A stretch of 64,000 bases of DNA, taken from assembly GCF_022568775.1 (NCBI RefSeq), contig NZ_JAKZHW010000002.1, positions 509,501 through 573,500 of the forward strand. The letters are read 5' to 3'. Positions 37,264 through 44,953 of this stretch are shown here, in pieces. A program made the translations under genes and the position numbers. Each line of letters begins with the position of its first letter. Position 1 is the stretch's first letter. The notes below the pieces were generated by a model. The model did no database searches. It was not told where the DNA came from and saw nothing but the letters and a program-made list of their open reading frames with translations. Source of the DNA: Sphingomonas telluris (GTDB lineage: Bacteria > Pseudomonadota > Alphaproteobacteria > Sphingomonadales > Sphingomonadaceae).

Positions 37264-39081
37264 CTAGCTGAGCCTGCCCTTGGCCCAATCGCCGATCTTC
37301 CGGTCGAGAACCGCGAGGGGCAGGGCTCCGGTACTCAGCATCTGATGGTGGAACTCTCGTATGTCGAACCTTGAGCCAAGCGCCGCCGTCGCACGGCGCC
37401 GCAGTTCGTGCATCTTGATCTCGCCGATCTTGTAGGAGCAGGCTTGTCCCGGCGCAGCGATGTAGCGATCGATCTCCACCGCGACATCCCTGGGGGCCAT
37501 CGACGTGTTTGCCAGCATGTACTCGATCCCGCGCTGACGATCCCAGCGCTTCGCGTGGATGCCCGTGTCGACGACCAGCCGCACCGCGCGTAGCATCTCC
37601 ATGTCGAGGTGACCGAACCATTGCATGGGGTCGGTGAACATCCCGAGCTCCCGCCCGAGCGATTCCGAATACAGCCCCCAGCCTTCTGTAAAGGCTGTTG
37701 AAGACCCGAAGCGAAGCAGCGGCGGCAGTGCCTCGTTCTCCCGCGCGAGGTTGATTTGGAAGTGATGTCCGGGAATGCCTTCATGGAGCGTCAGCGTCTC
37801 CATGGTTGGGATCGGTCGGGTGCTCAGCATGGCCATGTTGAAGAAGAGGATGCCCGGAGAGCTGCCGTCGGCGGGTCCCGGACGATAGTAACCAGTGCCG
37901 CGCTGGCCGCCGAGCGCTGGCAACGCGCGCACTTCGAACGGTGCGCGTGGACGCTCGGAAAAAAGCCTCGGTATGCCGGCCCAGATCCGACCCTCAATCT
38001 CCTTAAATCTGGCAAGCAGATCTTCCGGTTTGGTGAAGTAGTAGCGCGGATCAGTCCGCACGTGCTCGAAGAAAGCCGGCAGGTCGCCTTTGAAGCCCAC
38101 TTGATTGCGGATACCGCCCATTTCGCCGCGGATGCGCTCGACTTCGGCGAGCCCGAGCTGATGAATAGTATCGGCGTCGAGGGTAGTCGTCGTGTGCCGT
38201 GCGAGTTCAGCGGCGTAGAGGCGAGCGCCATCCCTCATCGCCCAGCGTCCCGGCGACTCCAGCGCGCTCCTCCGATAATCACGTAAATAGTCCTGCCACG
38301 ATCGATACCCTGGCAGGATGCGGGTCCCGATCATCGTCCGGTACGCCGCCTCCAAGCGCCTGCGCTCGTTTGCGGGAAAGTCCGCGGGCATGCGCTTGAT
38401 TGCGGCGAAGAAGGGGGTGTCCTGAAGCGGCAATCCCAGCATCGCGTCGACTTGTGCAAGCACATTGTCGATCAGGATGCGCGGCTGGATGTTCCCGGCG
38501 GCACGTCCGCGCCGGGAGTTAGCGATCGCACTACTCAAATAATCGGCAAATCCGTCGAGGCGGACCAAGCCGCGCTCATAATCATTGACCGAGAGGAACG
38601 GGAGGCTGGTTCCGGCTAGCAGGTCCGGGAATTCCACGTGCAGGCCGAAAGAGGGATCGAAGTTGGCTTGGCGTGTCACGTCGAACAGACCGCTGTCGAA
38701 AGTCTCGACGATCTGGCGCGTGCGATAAGTGAACACATCGTAAGCCGTGCTGTCGACGGCGTTGAGCCCAGCGCGCTCGACCGCGCCGAGTGCCGCAAGC
38801 TCCGTGCGCTTGTTGTACTCCAGCGTACGCGCATAGCCTTCCCCGAGTGGATCGACGAAAGGCGGTGAAGCTGCTGGCGGACTCTCGTCTCCAGACAGCG
38901 GATGAAGCGCCGCGTCGGCTTGCGCGCTTCGCTCGAGCAGGCCCCTGAGGGCGACACCGGATTTCCCTTGCGCCGTCGCGGCAGTTGCGGGTGCGAGCGC
39001 CGCTGCCCCGATGACAGTCAGTGCCTCGCGACGATCGATCTTCATTGGCGCAACATCGTTCGACGCTAACTCATCCGCCAT
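37264..39081 (-). CDS. DUF885 family metallopeptidase-like protein, exported
   Basis: A 605-residue protein starting with a signal that includes D-R-R-E-A-L-T and a hydrophobic Ala-rich run. The DUF885 hallmark L-H-E-G-I-P-G-H-H lies near residue 415, followed by T-E-G-W-G-L-Y that supplies the third zinc ligand. This resembles the thermolysin-like arrangement of these uncharacterised peptidases. Start could be the Met at 39081 or at 39045; neither has a strong ribosome site. It is a single gene, with a palindrome of the dispersed family upstream at 39168. Confidence 0.83.
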   Translation of the reverse strand: MADELASNDVAPMKIDRREALTVIGAAALAPATAATAQGKSGVALRGLLERSAQADAALHPLSGDESPPAASPPFVDPLGEGYARTLEYNKRTELAALGAVERAGLNAVDSTAYDVFTYRTRQIVETFDSGLFDVTRQANFDPSFGLHVEFPDLLAGTSLPFLSVNDYERGLVRLDGFADYLSSAIANSRRGRAAGNIQPRILIDNVLAQVDAMLGLPLQDTPFFAAIKRMPADFPANERRRLEAAYRTMIGTRILPGYRSWQDYLRDYRRSALESPGRWAMRDGARLYAAELARHTTTTLDADTIHQLGLAEVERIRGEMGGIRNQVGFKGDLPAFFEHVRTDPRYYFTKPEDLLARFKEIEGRIWAGIPRLFSERPRAPFEVRALPALGGQRGTGYYRPGPADGSSPGILFFNMAMLSTRPIPTMETLTLHEGIPGHHFQINLARENEALPPLLRFGSSTAFTEGWGLYSESLGRELGMFTDPMQWFGHLDMEMLRAVRLVVDTGIHAKRWDRQRGIEYMLANTSMAPRDVAVEIDRYIAAPGQACSYKIGEIKMHELRRRATAALGSRFDIREFHHQMLSTGALPLAVLDRKIGDWAKGRLS

Positions 39082-39167
39082 TGCGGCTCAACGTGGCTGA
39101 AAGGCCCTAATCTTCGATGCAGATTCGCACCTCAGCCTGCAACACTGGCGCATTCCGCGCCACGTCC

Positions 39168-39199
39168 TAGTGGCAGGAATGGGTGGAAAGCGGACACTA
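39168..39199. repeat. Dispersed intergenic palindrome, copy 1
   Basis: Member of the repeat family with core GAATGGGTGGAAAGCGGACA, flanked by TAGTG and CACTA. It lies between the divergent DUF885 gene and the 30-residue ORF. Compare the near-perfect copy at 48817. Confidence 0.6.
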
Positions 39200-39234
39200 C
39201 GCTAAATGACTGTCGGAGGGCGGTGGAGGAAGAC

Positions 39235-39327
39235 ATGGCCAAGGTCGCAGCGATTGTCGGCTTTTTGATCTGCATTGCCGCAGCGCTGGTCCTAGCCCTT
39301 ACCGAAGCCAAGGAGCCTGACGTTTAG
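39235..39327 (+). CDS. 30-residue single-span membrane peptide
   Basis: A short gene with an excellent ribosome-binding site (GGAGGAAGAC just before ATG). It encodes M-A-K-V, then about 20 hydrophobic residues forming one membrane helix, then the charged tail T-E-A-K-E-P-D-V. A hairpin follows at 39366, completing a small transcription unit. Function unknown. Confidence 0.6.
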   Translation: MAKVAAIVGFLICIAAALVLALTEAKEPDV

Positions 39328-39365
39328 TTTCCAAATTACCGCAATGGACCGAAAGCCCCATAACA

Positions 39366-39413
39366 AAAGCCCTGCTCCGGATGCCGGGGAGGCGATGTGG
39401 GGAGCAGGGCTTT
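39366..39413 (+). terminator. Hairpin terminator after the small membrane peptide
   Basis: A perfect 13-bp stem, AAAGCCCTGCTCC with its complement, around a 22-base loop. T-rich sequence (TTTCGTTCGTTCC) follows on the plus strand. It lies 39 bases after the stop of the 30-residue ORF. Confidence 0.65.
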
Positions 39414-39562
39414 CGTTCGTTCCGAGCAGCTCTTCCGGGTGGACAACGCGAGCCGCTGAGGCAGAATTAACCGCCAGGCCCTGAAGGCATCCCCAATAAT
39501 CTTGGCAAACAGGTGATTCGGAGTCTGTTCACGGTCCGTTCTTTGAAGCTACGCGCCGAACG

Positions 39563-39790
39563 ATGTCCACGAAACACGTTCAAACTGCCGCCGACCTGGT
39601 CCGCTTCAAGACTGCTCTCCGGATCGAGTGCACGAGTTGCGGGAACGCGCGGACGTTGAGCGGCCTCGATGTCGTAAAGTTGTGCGGAACGCAGGATCTC
39701 CGCAGTCTCCAGCATCGGTTTAGGTGTTCGCTGTGTGGCGCGCGGGAAGCGGGGCTCACTGTCCTGTCGCCCCCGGTGCCGAGGAAATGA
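39563..39790 (+). CDS. Small zinc-ribbon-like protein (cassette A)
   Basis: 75 residues: an N-terminal segment S-T-K-H-V-Q-T-A-A-D-L-V-R-F, then C-T-S-C and C-S-L-C pairs about 35 residues apart, which should bind one zinc. A close relative lies at 54621-54830 and a decayed one near 60580. It converges on the Excalibur gene with a 3-base gap. Role unknown; nucleic-acid or protein binding is typical of such folds. Confidence 0.6.
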   Translation: MSTKHVQTAADLVRFKTALRIECTSCGNARTLSGLDVVKLCGTQDLRSLQHRFRCSLCGAREAGLTVLSPPVPRK

Positions 39791-39793
39791 GCG

Positions 39794-40072
39794 TCAGCGA
39801 TTGCCTTGCATCGGCTCGCAGGCGCGCCCGTCGCCATCCAAGTCATCGCTCCATCGCGGGTGGCCGCGGAAGATTGGCGTAGGCCCTGCCGCTCGTGCCG
39901 CCGCGCAGTTGCGAAAAGGGGCAGTGCCGTGAGTTAATGTGCCGTCCCTTATGAAATGTACGGCCGCCAAGCCGAGGAGCACGGCCAGAATGCCGAGCCC
40001 CTTCATCTGGCGATAACTGCGGTAGGGACTCCGGTATCGGCGCCGAGGCGGCCAAGAACTCCGCTTGCTCAC
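39794..40072 (-). CDS. Excalibur calcium-binding domain membrane protein (cassette A)
   Basis: The GTG at 40072 is chosen because AGGAGG lies six bases upstream and the second copy at 60706-60990 begins with the same residues. The 92-residue protein has a basic, Tyr/Arg-rich cytoplasmic start, one membrane helix (G-I-L-A-V-L-L-G-L-A-A-V), then the extracytoplasmic Excalibur domain with F-x-N-C and D-L-D-G-D-G-R-A-C-E. These domains bind calcium. About 90 percent identical to the second copy by eye. Confidence 0.82.
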   Translation of the reverse strand: MSKRSSWPPRRRYRSPYRSYRQMKGLGILAVLLGLAAVHFIRDGTLTHGTAPFRNCAAARAAGPTPIFRGHPRWSDDLDGDGRACEPMQGNR

Positions 40073-40371
40073 AAGTCCTCCTGTAAGAAGGGGGTCGTCC
40101 TTCGCCTTCGTGTCGGGAATGAGGAGGCGTGCTTGCAGATCCACGCCGCAATGCGGTGTTCGCCCTGCTTCTCGTTGAACCCGGCAATCAGGCGGCGGTT
40201 GCCGCAACAGTCGCGGTAGATGCTTTCTAAACGCTCGTGGCCAGTCCCAGTAACCTTGAAGTCGATCGTCTCGATGTGATGCGGCACGTCCAGCCCGTGG
40301 TCATCCCAGCGACCATGCCCGCATTCAACGACCTTGATGCGCGTCTTCGGTCTGGCTGGTCCCCAGCGCAC
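40069..40371 (-). CDS. Cys-rich small protein, C-terminally altered (cassette A)
   Basis: Starts with a GTG sharing a base with the SRAP stop codon. The first about 80 residues match the intact homologue at 61075-61428 (R-I-K-V-V-E-C, I-E-T-I-D-F-K-V-T-G-T-G, R-L-I-A-G-F-N-E-K-Q-G-E-H). After A-W-I-C-K-H-A-S the family sequence is lost and the frame runs through F-P-T-R-R-R-R into the Excalibur gene's ribosome site. A deletion of about 125 bases explains this, so the protein may not be functional. Confidence 0.6.
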   Translation of the reverse strand: MRWGPARPKTRIKVVECGHGRWDDHGLDVPHHIETIDFKVTGTGHERLESIYRDCCGNRRLIAGFNEKQGEHRIAAWICKHASSFPTRRRRTTPFLQEDL

Positions 40372-40961
40372 TAGCCGACGACCATCACGCCCTCGTCCGC
40401 ATAGGGCACTGCCAGCTCGCAGATATTGTCACGATCAATCTCAAGCCAGCGATTGAAGCTGCGCGGATCGAGCATGACCGGCATCGCCTTCGGGTGGATT
40501 GCGCCCACTGTCTTGTTCGCCTGACAGGTGAGGAATGACATGAACGGGCCGCCTTCGCCCGGTCGCCAGATGCCGGCAAATGCAAAGACCGGCTGGTCCG
40601 GGTGCCCGAACCAGACCTTGGACTTGCGCTTCGTCAGTGGGTCGGGCTCCGCTGTCCACTCGCAGAAGGTCGTGACCGGTACGAGACAGCGCCTCGCAGG
40701 ATCGGTCAGGGCCGATCGCCAAAAAGGGCTGCTCAGTTTCCTCACGTTCGTGACGGGCCTTCCGCCGGAAGCCTGAGGGCCCGGAAAGCCCCAGGTCATC
40801 ATCTCGAGCTTGAGGCGGCTGCCATTCCGGCGAAGGACCGGCGCTTTGTAGTTGGGATAGATCTCATCGAATGGTGGTAGGTTATCGCGGTCTCCTTCGA
40901 AGGCACCGAACACGCGGCGCATTTCATCGACCGTGGCGGTCATTCGATAAAGGTTGCACAT
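40371..40961 (-). CDS. SRAP domain protein, YedK/HMCES family (cassette A)
   Basis: SRAP proteins shield abasic sites in single-stranded DNA by forming a covalent link through the Cys exposed after removal of Met1. Here the start is M-C-N-L-Y-R-M at 40961, giving that Cys at position 2; the frame open to 41033 is ignored because it would bury the Cys. Also present are F-C-E-W-T-A-E with the catalytic Glu and A-I-H-P-K-A-M-P with the His. 196 residues, about 91 percent identical to the copy at 61912. Confidence 0.92.
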   Translation of the reverse strand: MCNLYRMTATVDEMRRVFGAFEGDRDNLPPFDEIYPNYKAPVLRRNGSRLKLEMMTWGFPGPQASGGRPVTNVRKLSSPFWRSALTDPARRCLVPVTTFCEWTAEPDPLTKRKSKVWFGHPDQPVFAFAGIWRPGEGGPFMSFLTCQANKTVGAIHPKAMPVMLDPRSFNRWLEIDRDNICELAVPYADEGVMVVG

Positions 40962-41052
40962 CAACGATACGGTGGCAGGGCTATGGATTGCCCGCAAGCA
41001 ACGTTCCTTGAAGCTACCAAGCGCAGCGGACATCGCAGCGGGCGCCTGACTC

Positions 41053-41973
41053 TCATCTTGACTGCGAAGGTGCCAGATAGCCTCGCGCGACGAGCCACGT
41101 GCGAAACACTCCCGGCCAATTATCTACGGGCAAGTCGTGCCGACGAAAGCCGAAACCGTGCCCACCACGCTCGTAAATGTGCAGTTCTGCCGGTAAACCC
41201 GCCTTCGTCCATCGCTGGAAGATCTCGACGCTGTTATCGGCCGGCAATTGCGGGTCGTCTTGCGCGGCGCCGATAAATATCGGCGGCGCACTGCGGCCGG
41301 GCATTTCGCCCGCCAGAGCCGCACCGTACATCGAGACCGCAAAGTTCGGGCGCACGGCGGGGTCCGTGGCAAGCGCCAGGTCCACCGTCGCCATTGCACC
41401 CGCCGAGAAACCGATGACGCCCAGCCGGTTCGGGGCAATCGCGTACTGTCGCGCATGCGACCGGACGTAGCGGATCGCCTGCTGGGCGTCGGCAACTACG
41501 ATCGCGCGGCGGGTTTCAGTTGCGCGCGCAAAGTCTTCAAGCGACGCTCCGAAGGATTCCCCCGCCTGCGGTGGCCTGACCCGGTACTTCAGAACGAACG
41601 CGGTGATGCCTTGGCTCGACAACCACTCAGCGGTCTCCATCCCGTCAACGTCCCATGCGAGCGCTCGAAACGAACCGCCAGGCAGGACGATCATCGCGGT
41701 GCCGTTTGCCCGCCCCTGTGACGCGCGAAAGACTGTCAAAGTCGGTACCGTGACGTTCGTGATCACGTGAATCTTGCCGACATTTGGTAGCGTGACGTCA
41801 GCACCCTCCTCCGGTGCCTTCCAGTCTTCTGTCCCTGGCGCTTGCCCGGGCCATATTCGCACGGTCTCCTGCTGTGTGGATGTGGCTGGCTTAAGGGCCA
41901 GTGCGGCTCCGCCCGACGTTCCCGCAAGAGGGAGTAAAAGACAGATCAAAAGCGGGTGCACTCGCATCGACAA
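41053..41973 (-). CDS. Exported alpha/beta hydrolase (acetyl-esterase-like)
   Basis: Signal peptide of about 25 residues, then V-L-P-G-G-S-F-R as oxyanion region, G-F-S-A-G-A with the nucleophile Ser, D-D-P-Q-L-P as acid loop, and G-G-H-G-F-G with the catalytic His. The pattern fits the BD-FAE/esterase branch (acetylxylan esterase-like). It probably deacylates carbohydrates in the periplasm; the substrate is inferred from family only. Confidence 0.83.
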   Translation of the reverse strand: MSMRVHPLLICLLLPLAGTSGGAALALKPATSTQQETVRIWPGQAPGTEDWKAPEEGADVTLPNVGKIHVITNVTVPTLTVFRASQGRANGTAMIVLPGGSFRALAWDVDGMETAEWLSSQGITAFVLKYRVRPPQAGESFGASLEDFARATETRRAIVVADAQQAIRYVRSHARQYAIAPNRLGVIGFSAGAMATVDLALATDPAVRPNFAVSMYGAALAGEMPGRSAPPIFIGAAQDDPQLPADNSVEIFQRWTKAGLPAELHIYERGGHGFGFRRHDLPVDNWPGVFRTWLVARGYLAPSQSR

Positions 41974-42105
41974 ACCCTAGTACTGAGGTCATCAGCAGAA
42001 TGCAGGTTTGAGACGTTCAGGCCAGACATTAATGCGGCAGTTTGCGTTCAAACGTTATCGAGCGCACCGAGGCCTGAGAAACCGGACCTGAGCGCTGTTG
42101 CGGGA

Positions 42106-43155
42106 TCATTCAGCTATGACGATGTCCCCGCTATCCAATACAGCGCCATGCGCGCCCGCTATTTGACCCGAGACCAAGCGTAGGTTGCGGAAGTAGGCCG
42201 GCAGTCCGTGAGCGTCATTTACTCCTGCGTGGTCCTGCAGTTCGTAGTGAAGGTGCGGCATGAGTGAGGATCCCGAGTTTCCGATTAATCCTACCACCTG
42301 ACCGGAGCGTACTTTGTCGCCAACTTGGACCTTCACGCTGCCCTGCCTCATGTGATCGAGGACGCTGACCTCATGGTCATTGTGGCGGATTGCCACGTAG
42401 TTGCCCGCGCTGCTCTCCCACGTCCGTCCGTGCCAGTTGTTCTCTGCTCCGATCTTGTCATTGTCGGGCTGCCCATCGTGAGCAGCGACCACGATCCCAT
42501 CGCCAGGTGCTACAACAGGCCGCTCCCAACCGTGGAAGTCCTCATTTCGAGACCCGCTTCCGCGGAACCGGAGGCCGGCCTCATCGACAACGACCAAGTC
42601 GAGAGCAAAGCGCTGGACATTATCGGTCATTCCTTCGTCGCGCGCCCACTTGGCCAAATAATTGAATCTCCGATGGTGGGACAAAGCGTCGTGGCCATCG
42701 AGCACCAAGACACGGCCCGCCAAGGGCAGCCTTAGCCCGGCGTTGGTTCTGCAGACACGAGGCGAAACTTCGGTGACTGCTGGAGCAGACTGGCCGGAAA
42801 TGTCGAACTCGTAGCGTATCCGCTGGCCAGCCGTGGCCGCGGCGAAGTGGAACGGGTTGTAGATGAGGCTGTCATGCCTTGGTGGGAGCTTAGCGCCAGC
42901 CCCTAGTCCGATGAGGTCCAATGCTGCTTGCCAGGCCAGCCGCTTTTCAACGACCTCTCCTGACGCCGCCAAAACTGATGCCCGAACCTCCGTAACCGCA
43001 AGCTCCTGATCAGTTGGGTTATGAAGGATGAAGTCGACGTTCACGTAGTCCGGAACGCGCTCCGTCACGCAGACAGGACCGCTCGAAGATGTAGCCGTCA
43101 CGAGTTGAGGGGCGCTCGTAAGAACCGCCGCCATCAAGGTGAGCAGTTGGTGCAT
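42106..43155 (-). CDS. M23-family (LytM) peptidase-like protein, exported
   Basis: An N-terminal signal and a beta-rich domain of about 150 residues precede an M23 domain with M-P-H-L-H-Y-E-L near residue 290 and V-G-D-K-V-R-S-G-Q-V-V-G-L-I-G-N-S-G. The first metal-binding motif of the family, H-x-x-x-D, reads R-F-A-L-D, so the expected His is absent. It may be a non-catalytic regulator or belong to a branch with different zinc binding. Target would be peptidoglycan cross-bridges. Confidence 0.8.
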   Translation of the reverse strand: MHQLLTLMAAVLTSAPQLVTATSSSGPVCVTERVPDYVNVDFILHNPTDQELAVTEVRASVLAASGEVVEKRLAWQAALDLIGLGAGAKLPPRHDSLIYNPFHFAAATAGQRIRYEFDISGQSAPAVTEVSPRVCRTNAGLRLPLAGRVLVLDGHDALSHHRRFNYLAKWARDEGMTDNVQRFALDLVVVDEAGLRFRGSGSRNEDFHGWERPVVAPGDGIVVAAHDGQPDNDKIGAENNWHGRTWESSAGNYVAIRHNDHEVSVLDHMRQGSVKVQVGDKVRSGQVVGLIGNSGSSLMPHLHYELQDHAGVNDAHGLPAYFRNLRLVSGQIAGAHGAVLDSGDIVIAE

Positions 43156-43294
43156 TACTCAACTATTACACTTAGCTGAAGGTGCTGCAAGGCAGCGGTT
43201 CACACGGTCTTACAACCGGCCTACTTGGTGAGGGCGCCCTGGCAACCGCGAATTTGGCCGGGACGGTAACATTAGCCTCAGCAACGACCCGGGC

Positions 43295-43750
43295 TCACCC
43301 CGAGCTTGCTTTCCACGCTGCGTAGGTCATGACCAACGCCATCCCGACAAGTACGAAAGGACCCAGCCAGAGCCGCTCTATTGCGGCGATCTCAGCCTTG
43401 CCCGGATTGTCTGCAAGATACCTGACCATGACAGATTCTCCGATCGAGAACGTCGACTGCGCACCGCCGAAGCGCGACTGAAACTCTATGGGGGAGCTAT
43501 GGCGCGGTTGGAACCGAACAACGGGCATGTACTGTCTTTTGGCGCCCGGCCGCGTAAGCACGCGCTCGGTGTATCCGACTACTTGGCCGGTTGCAGATGC
43601 GCCCCAAACGAGCCGGAGCCGTGAGTAGGACAGCGCGAGACCGGCGAGCAGCAGGCCTGCTGAGACCAACGTAAAGTAGGCGCTAAGCGGATTGCTAAGC
43701 AATCGCCCTAGCATGCCAAGGCCCGGTCGATTGCTCTGCCCAGCAGCCAA
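43295..43750 (-). CDS. DUF3592 membrane protein
   Basis: 151 residues with membrane helices near 24-44 and 130-147 and a beta-rich segment between them (Y-M-P-V-V-R-F, I-G-E-S-V-M-V-R-Y), the DUF3592 pattern. Function unknown. Its first 43 bases overlap the end of the upstream membrane protein gene, so the two are probably coupled. Confidence 0.7.
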   Translation of the reverse strand: MAAGQSNRPGLGMLGRLLSNPLSAYFTLVSAGLLLAGLALSYSRLRLVWGASATGQVVGYTERVLTRPGAKRQYMPVVRFQPRHSSPIEFQSRFGGAQSTFSIGESVMVRYLADNPGKAEIAAIERLWLGPFVLVGMALVMTYAAWKASSG

Positions 43751-44022
43751 AAAAGTCCCGCCGTTACCGCCACCGCGGGCACGTAATACAGAGCGTGGTC
43801 CGTAAGATAGCCGTGGCCTTGCGGCGTGAGGACATTGTTGCGGTGCATAATTGCGCCAAGCAGCAACTCGACGAGCGTGACGGGCAAAGTGACCAAATAC
43901 AGTCCGATGTTGGCGAGGCCATCGTGGTTGGTGTTAACGAAGTCGACCCAGGCGTAGACCGCAAACGCTACATAAAGCCCTGGCAGCCAAAGGCTCGCTC
44001 GCCGCTTACCAACCTCAGACAT
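43708..44022 (-). CDS. Small three-helix membrane protein
   Basis: Start M-S-E-V-G-K-R-R at 44022 is preferred over 44100, because the longer version begins inside a dispersed palindrome. 104 residues with three hydrophobic segments (about 13-30, 40-60, 78-98). Not recognised. It overlaps the DUF3592 gene downstream. Confidence 0.6.
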   Translation of the reverse strand: MSEVGKRRASLWLPGLYVAFAVYAWVDFVNTNHDGLANIGLYLVTLPVTLVELLLGAIMHRNNVLTPQGHGYLTDHALYYVPAVAVTAGLFWLLGRAIDRALAC

Positions 44023-44070
44023 GATGTCCCCACACAAGGCCAATCGCGTAGTACTGTAGCGCGGAGGGGT

Positions 44071-44103
44071 TAATGTCAGCTCTGGGTGGAAAGCTGCCAT
44101 TAG
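44071..44103. repeat. Dispersed intergenic palindrome, copy 2
   Basis: TAATGTCAGCTCTGGGTGG continues into AAAGCTGCCATTAG. The ends TAATG and CATTAG are inverted. It lies in the gap upstream of the three-helix protein gene. Confidence 0.65.
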
Positions 44104-44160
44104 CGCAGGCCCTCAAAGAGGAATGCGTTGGTAGCCAAGCTGTGCTTGGAGACCGGGCGT

Positions 44161-44841
44161 CTACAGAGGTCGGCAGAAGTCATCATTCCACTGTTTTACG
44201 AGCGGATTTCCAATCTCGAGGCTTTCATCCGGACTGATATTGAGTGCTCGGCTGAATCGATCGAATGGCGCCCGGAACGCCATGATCGAAGTGTTTACGT
44301 CTTCAATGTCATCGAGCGCTCGCTTCACCTCGCGATAGTCCTCTTCATTCAGGCGCGTGCTTGATTCAAACTCTCCGAGTTTGGCCCAGGCTTCCGCCTC
44401 GTCATTCCTCATTTGGTCGTAGCGCCTGATGCCGTCGTAGAAGGCGGCATAGTTCAGCTTCGCATCTAGTGGGATTCTTGCAGCTATCTCGCCGTCGGTG
44501 ATCTCCCAGGCCGCCGTGCGCGTCGCAAAAAATGGTGGCTCTTCGATCTCATGTTTTAGGGGCACTGATTTGCTTTCACGAAGGTCTGTTGCCCACCGTC
44601 GAAGCTCGGAAAGCCGCGCGCCGACACACGCTCGCTGGCCGAAGCGATAGTCGAAGACGGCCCGATTTCTTGCCAGCTCTGCATCGAGAGCCTTGCGAGT
44701 TGTTCTCACCTCCGTGCGCCAATGAACGCTTTGGACAAGTTCCTGAGCACCCAATGCGACGAGCACGCCCAAAACAATGGTCACAAACTCAAAAGCGAAC
44801 GCCTGCCAGCCGTTTGGCGGTTCAGGAAAACGGACGCGCAT
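44161..44841 (-). CDS. Membrane-anchored protein of unknown function
   Basis: 226 residues. One membrane helix near 16-36 (F-V-T-I-V-L-G-V-L-V-A-L-G) follows a short N-terminus; the rest is a mostly helical soluble part with charged repeats. The family is not named here, but proteins of this layout are frequent single genes in sphingomonads. No catalytic motif seen. Confidence 0.65.
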   Translation of the reverse strand: MRVRFPEPPNGWQAFAFEFVTIVLGVLVALGAQELVQSVHWRTEVRTTRKALDAELARNRAVFDYRFGQRACVGARLSELRRWATDLRESKSVPLKHEIEEPPFFATRTAAWEITDGEIAARIPLDAKLNYAAFYDGIRRYDQMRNDEAEAWAKLGEFESSTRLNEEDYREVKRALDDIEDVNTSIMAFRAPFDRFSRALNISPDESLEIGNPLVKQWNDDFCRPL

Positions 44842-44880
44842 GGCTTTTTCCCCCGATACGCCGAACCTATCAGGGGCATG

Positions 44881-44946
44881 AATGTCCGCAATGGGTCGAA
44901 AGCTGCCATAGCGCTAATGTCCGCAATGGGTGGAAAGCTGCCATTA
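44881..44946. repeat. Dispersed intergenic palindrome, tandem copies 3 and 4
   Basis: Two copies in the same orientation at 44881-44910 and 44913-44946, each reading AATGTCCGCAATGGGT then GAAAGCTGCCAT. They end eight bases before the stop codon of the convergent-side DUF1254 gene, and may also act at its 3' end. Confidence 0.75.
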
Positions 44947-44953
44947 GGCGCCG

